DNA from: an uncultured Collinsella sp.
GTDB taxonomy: Bacteria; Actinomycetota; Coriobacteriia; Coriobacteriales; Coriobacteriaceae
DNA length: 15,806 bases
Direction: 5' to 3'
Assembly (NCBI GenBank): GCA_902490445.1
Contig: CABUDZ010000050.1
Coordinates: forward strand, 1-15,806
Part shown: positions 14,503 through 15,806 of the stretch, piece after piece
Layout: each line of letters begins with the position of its first letter
Numbering within the stretch: position 1 is the stretch's first letter
Translations under genes and position numbers: made by a program
The notes under the pieces: generated by a model
The model's database searches: none
The model's input: the letters and a program-made list of their open reading frames with translations, nothing else
Told to the model about the DNA's origin: nothing

Positions 14503-14508
14503 ATTGTA
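14503..14508 (-). promoter_or_regulatory. Candidate -10 box of ygiQ
   Basis: Read on the - strand the hexamer is TACAAT, in the context GGTTACAATTACG, about 32 bp before the ygiQ start. No good -35 box is seen at 16-18 bp; that position is covered by the palindrome at 14509-14543. Confidence 0.4.
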
Positions 14509-14543
14509 ACCAGTCTTTTTGGGACGGGGCTAAAAAGACTGGT
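14509..14543. promoter_or_regulatory. Perfect 12-bp-arm palindrome at the ygiQ promoter
   Basis: ACCAGTCTTTTT (14509-14520) and AAAAAGACTGGT (14532-14543) are perfect inverted repeats around an 11-nt spacer. It abuts the candidate ygiQ -10 box, so a bound protein would block or recruit polymerase. The T and A runs lie inside the arms and no T-run follows on either strand, which argues against a terminator. Confidence 0.55.
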
Positions 14544-14724
14544 GGAGTACATGGGCTGGCGGATCGGCGTATCGATGCGGGTGCCGTTTGTTTCCAGACT
14601 GTGTATCTGCGCGTTGGGGAGCCCGTCTCGCGCGCATGCCATGTTGTCAATGGGTTACAGTATGAACGGCGGCTATGTTTCCGCCAACGCACGAGAGAGT
14701 CGTCAACAAGGAGGATGCACGACG

Positions 14725-15441
14725 ATGCAGCGTGCCAAACAGATATCGGAGTCTATTGAGCTGGGCATCATCTTGGCGCTCGCCGGTGGCTTTATGGACG
14801 TGTATTCGTACATTGGGCGCGATCATGTTTTCGCTAACGCGCAGACGGGCAACATACTGCTGGTGGGCGTGAGCATCTCGGAGGGCAATTGGGCACTTGC
14901 GGGGCGTTACTTCTTCCCTGTGGTTTCGTTTGCTGTGGGCATTATGCTTGCCGACCTGGTTCACGAGCGGTTTGGCAGTGTGATTCACTGGCGCCAGGTG
15001 ACGGTGTTTTTTGAAGCCGTTATCTTGCTGGGCGTGAGCTTTATCCCGGGCGGCGGTTACAACCTGCTCGCCAACTGCCTTACTTCGTTTGCCTGCGGTA
15101 TGCAGGTCGAGAGTTTCCGCAAGATTCATGGACACGGCATCGCCACGACCATGTGTATCGGCAACCTCCGTAATGCCTTGCAAAACGTGGACGACTACAT
15201 CAATACCCACAAGCGCGGCTTTTTGGAAAACGGCCTGCTGTACTTTGGCGTGATCTTTACCTTTGTGTTTGGCGCCGTGTTGGGCAACTGGTGTATTGAG
15301 CGCATGGGCCTGCACGCCATCGTCGTGGCGAGCGTGCTGCTGTTTGTCGCGTTTGCCATCATGTTTATCGACCGCGAGCGCGACTTGCGTTTTCGCTGGA
15401 AGGTTGCGGCCGAGGCTTGGAAAGAGGGCTGCCGAAAGTAA
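14725..15441 (+). CDS. DUF1275 (YoaK-type) membrane protein
   Basis: Integral membrane protein of 238 aa with about six hydrophobic segments. The N-terminal motif GGFMDVYSYIGRDHVFANAQ is the hallmark of DUF1275/YoaK proteins and continues as TGNILLVGV. MCIGNLRNAL near the middle is also typical. No function is established for the family that I know of. AAGGAGGA (14708-14715) with a 9-nt spacer supports the ATG at 14725; an earlier in-frame start at 14491 would run through the ygiQ promoter region. The 253-nt space to ygiQ holds divergent control sequences; TTGTCA (14644-14649) and TACAGT (14656-14661) are seen, but not at promoter spacing. A small GGCGG/CCGCC hairpin (14668-14685) lies in the probable leader. 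A terminator follows directly, so it is a one-gene unit. Confidence 0.9.
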   Translation: MQRAKQISESIELGIILALAGGFMDVYSYIGRDHVFANAQTGNILLVGVSISEGNWALAGRYFFPVVSFAVGIMLADLVHERFGSVIHWRQVTVFFEAVILLGVSFIPGGGYNLLANCLTSFACGMQVESFRKIHGHGIATTMCIGNLRNALQNVDDYINTHKRGFLENGLLYFGVIFTFVFGAVLGNWCIERMGLHAIVVASVLLFVAFAIMFIDRERDLRFRWKVAAEAWKEGCRK

Positions 15442-15444
15442 CCG

Positions 15445-15484
15445 AATGCGGCAAAGGGACAGCCCCTTTGCCGCATTATTTTTC
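15445..15484 (+). terminator. Intrinsic terminator after the DUF1275 gene
   Basis: AATGCGGCAAAGGG (15445-15458) pairs perfectly with CCCTTTGCCGCATT (15464-15477) around a 5-nt loop, followed by ATTTTTC. It starts 3 nt after the stop codon. The A-rich 5' flank is weak, so it probably works mainly in the + direction. Confidence 0.9.
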
Positions 15485-15502
15485 ATCTCTATGTAGTACA
15501 GC

Positions 15503-15536
15503 TTCAGGAGCCAGAAAAAACTATCTAGCTCCTGAA
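15503..15536. repeat. 9-bp-arm inverted repeat in the AT-rich end region
   Basis: TTCAGGAGC (15503-15511) and GCTCCTGAA (15528-15536) are perfect inverted repeats around a 16-nt A-rich spacer. On the - strand it lies just downstream of the reading frame ending at 15563 and might be its 3' hairpin, but no T-tract follows. It could also be an end of a small mobile or recombination remnant. Confidence 0.45.
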
Positions 15537-15562
15537 TGTTGTTACGAACTGCTTTTTGCAAT

Positions 15563-15806
15563 TTATTCGAGATGCTCTTCAATCCGAGCCCTCAGAAGGG
15601 CAATGGCTGTGGGTATTCCAATTGCGGCGGCTAATTCGGCTTTATCCAAAACCTGTATGTTAAAGCACGATTGTTTATCACATTGAAGGACGTTAACTGA
15701 AGATAGCTTCACTTCCCGTTGACTGAATATATCGTAAACTCCAAATAGGAAGTTACCTTTTATTGTAATTCTTTTGCCCAGACAGTAGGATACTCGTCAA
15801 GGGTGT
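15563..15806 (-). pseudogene. Possible partial or frameshifted - strand gene of unknown function
   Basis: Read on the - strand, a frame open from 15796 to the TAA at 15563 encodes about 77 residues, ending with the helical stretch LDKAELAAAIGIP and then LRARIEEHLE, which looks protein-like. It has no ATG, GTG or TTG near its upstream end. Another frame enters from the window edge, reads TLDEYPTVWAKELQ and stops at 15760-15762. One added base in the AAAA run near 15771-15775 would join the two frames. This may be the frameshifted 3' end of a longer gene, or two adjacent small frames. The segment is clearly AT-richer than the rest of the window, which suggests transfer. I do not recognise the family. 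The remaining ~75 bases between the terminator and this frame hold only the inverted repeat at 15503-15536. Confidence 0.3.

Noticed and set aside
12975..14759. A 594-aa + strand frame opposite ygiQ
   Set aside because: Antisense shadow of a gene with a clear radical SAM motif, and it runs through the ygiQ promoter and palindrome.

Overview
The window looks like chromosomal DNA of a GC-rich, anaerobic, fermentative actinobacterium. It combines high-GC codon use, strong Shine-Dalgarno sites, a PTS for alpha-glucosides and a soluble [FeFe]-hydrogenase. A gut coriobacterium of the Collinsella type would fit, but this is inference from gene content, not from a marker gene. I saw no rRNA, tRNA, CRISPR array or insertion sequence.

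Region 1 (1-4713) is an alpha-glucoside uptake and catabolism operon on the + strand. In order it holds a candidate promoter and leader hairpin, a glucose-type EIIA, a LicT/BglG-type antiterminator, an EIICB permease of the alpha-glucoside/maltose type, and a GH4 6-phospho-alpha-glucosidase, ending at a strong intrinsic terminator. The permease has no IIA domain of its own, so the first gene most likely supplies phosphate to it. The antiterminator would read the phosphorylation state of the PTS, and the GH4 enzyme would cleave the imported 6-phosphodisaccharide.

Region 2 (4714-10968) begins with about 190 bases packed with dyad symmetries. Four tightly packed + strand genes follow: a NuoF-Fe-S/GltD-like NAD(P)H oxidoreductase hybrid, a CpI-like [FeFe]-hydrogenase, a Tat-type substrate-binding lipoprotein, and a single-chain ABC permease-ATPase whose nucleotide-binding domain is unusually short. 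The joints are a 7-nt overlap and gaps of 2 and 3 nt, so this should be one transcript. The first two proteins plausibly form an NAD(P)H-linked hydrogenase. Why a solute importer is co-transcribed with it is unknown, and this is the best candidate for an undescribed system here.

Region 3 (10969-12333) holds a candidate extended -10 promoter, three 10-bp direct repeats, a strongly folded leader, a short RelB/DinJ-like protein with no toxin gene next to it, and a CPBP (CAAX-type) intramembrane protease. The protease converges on ygiQ with a 4-bp stop-codon overlap (CTAG).

Region 4 (12330-15806) contains ygiQ (radical SAM, - strand), a perfect 12-bp-arm palindrome by its promoter, and a divergent DUF1275/YoaK membrane protein that ends at an intrinsic terminator. 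The last ~320 bases are AT-rich, unlike the rest, and contain a - strand reading frame that looks partial or frameshifted.
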